Positions 63,001 through 64,000 of a DNA stretch of 64,000 nucleotides are shown in pieces. The first letter of the stretch is position 1, and each line of letters starts with the position of its first letter. The stretch is taken from NCBI GenBank assembly GCA_030549335.1, contig JAUKPH010000018.1, positions 4,650,001-4,714,000 of the forward strand. Direction: 5' to 3'. The notes beneath the pieces are model-generated. The model was not told the origin of the DNA. It saw only the letters and a program-made list of their open reading frames with translations, and did no database searches. This stretch comes from Pontederia crassipes (lineage: Eukaryota; Streptophyta; Magnoliopsida; Commelinales; Pontederiaceae). A program made the position numbers and the translations under genes.

Positions 63001-64000
63001 CTCACATATACTTACTATAATTTCTTTTATCTTCATATTTGACCTATCCCCAACCTATGCTAATTATAGTTAAATACAATTAATTGATCATACTCCAATA
63101 TTGTCTTAGGTCTTTATACTTACCATTTATTATACTTTTAACATTTTATTTCTTCTCATGAAATCTTCATACTTCCTAATCGTTTAACATTTGAATTTAA
63201 AGTTAAACTTTAACACAATTCCATAATTTGTAAGTCCTACGGATCATGGCATCCCTGAGTTGAATAAGAAGATAGTTATTGGTCCGACAACATACATATG
63301 ATCTTTAAGAGAGTTTAGTATCTTGTGTCAGTAGATCATTTGGGCTTAATGTTTACATTGTCCAATGTCGATGTTCTTGTGGTATAGTGCGATGATAGTC
63401 ACTAGAGGTATGATTACTTGACCTTCGATTTGAATCAGATAACTTGAGGGATTGAACAAAGTTCAAAAATGGATAATTGTTAGATGAGGCATTTATATTT
63501 TGAATCAATAAAAAGTCTTATAAATAATTGAGGATGAATCGACATTCTATGTCATTGGAATAGGGTGATTCTCAATCAATGTCATTCGCTATCTTTTTTT
63601 TTTATGTTTAGACACATTGTGCCAATGCTTCATTTGATATGCTTATCATGGAAGTTGCCCTCAATCTTAACTTCCTAGCTTACATTGATTTGTTTCTTGC
63701 AATGTCAGATCATATAATTTCATAGGAGGCTAGTGATTATATATTACCACAATAAGTTCTTTCCTTCAGTATCTTGAAGCACTCTGAATCAATGTTAAGA
63801 TCGAACGATATCTACGATGAGGGGTCGATCACATAGTACAATCTAATTCTTAATAAACAAAACAATTTATGCACACTATCTAATATAAGTCCTTAGTAAA
63901 ACATCATGAATGCAAGTCAACACATGAAATGAATTCAAACAATGAACAAAGCTACCAACAAAATAGAAGACAAACAATCATCTTTCTTCTTGCACATCTT
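60083..64000 (-). mobile_element. Ty3/gypsy chromovirus fossil: 3' LTR ('E') and pol end, runs off the window
   Basis: On the minus strand the element enters from the right edge. The LTR is 60083-62067 (1985 bp): read on the minus strand it starts TGTGACAACT and ends GGGGCGTTACA. Next to it (about 62068-62100) is the AT/purine-rich pol end resembling ...TTCGAGGACGAATTTTCTTC..., typical of Tekay/Del-type chromoviruses just before the 3' LTR. At about 62170-62430 the reading includes RGVHYVFHVFLLKKYKYD, the integrase C-terminus before the chromodomain. The rest of pol to 64000 is decayed. Broken, many breaks. Confidence 0.82.
61090..61365. repeat. array of TCGGTCGACCGGT-type palindromes (LTR E)
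   Basis: Ten or eleven exact or near copies of ATCGGTCGACCGGT (variants CGGTCGATCGG, CGGTTGACCGG) in under 300 bp, inside the gypsy LTR. Confidence 0.9.

Overview
The window is plant nuclear DNA: genes interrupted by introns and embedded in AT-rich, transposon-dense intergenic sequence. A GC-rich first exon followed by AT-richer exons in the decapping-scaffold gene, plus a GC-rich intronless NLR gene, suggest a monocot, perhaps a non-grass one such as a ginger or banana relative. That placement is inference from base composition only.

Four host genes look intact. (1) A six-exon RAB2/RABB1 small GTPase, 14156-16596 (+), 211 aa. (2) A short Cys-rich single-pass membrane protein, 18384-18605 (-). 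(3) A twelve-exon VARICOSE/EDC4-type mRNA-decapping scaffold, 21449-29960 (+), about 1390 aa, whose reading frame stays open across every inferred junction. (4) An intronless coiled-coil NB-ARC LRR immune receptor of RPM1 type, 56177-58975 (+), 932 aa. A fifth host gene, a J-domain (DnaJ-like) protein on the minus strand, is dead: its two halves lie at 41956-42140 and 34135-34275 with about 7.7 kb of nested insertions between them.

Mobile DNA fills most of the rest. From left to right: a decayed Ty1/copia relic (about 3541-4665); a nearly full-length L1-type LINE with an RNase H domain (4666-10195, -); an Au-type SINE inside RAB2 intron 3 and a second copy at 20193-20376; a 5'-truncated LINE inside intron 6 of the decapping gene; a probable solo LTR at 30734-33780; the nest at 34-42 kb (solo LTR A, and solo LTR B carrying solo LTR C); a 2.2-kb Mutator-like element with long terminal inverted repeats and a perfect 9-bp target duplication (46151-48365); a Ty1/copia fossil (48537-51811, -); a LINE 3' end (59508-59650); and a Ty3/gypsy chromovirus fossil (60083 to beyond the window end).

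The most unusual pattern is that four different LTRs each carry, inside the LTR, an array of short GC-rich palindromes. Each LTR has its own core (TCGGTCGACCG, ACGGCCGT, CACGACCGTG and a second TCGGTCGACCG type). Other notable features are a SINE inserted close to a splice acceptor, so that its target duplication rebuilt that splice site, and the datable order of insertions that killed the J-domain gene.
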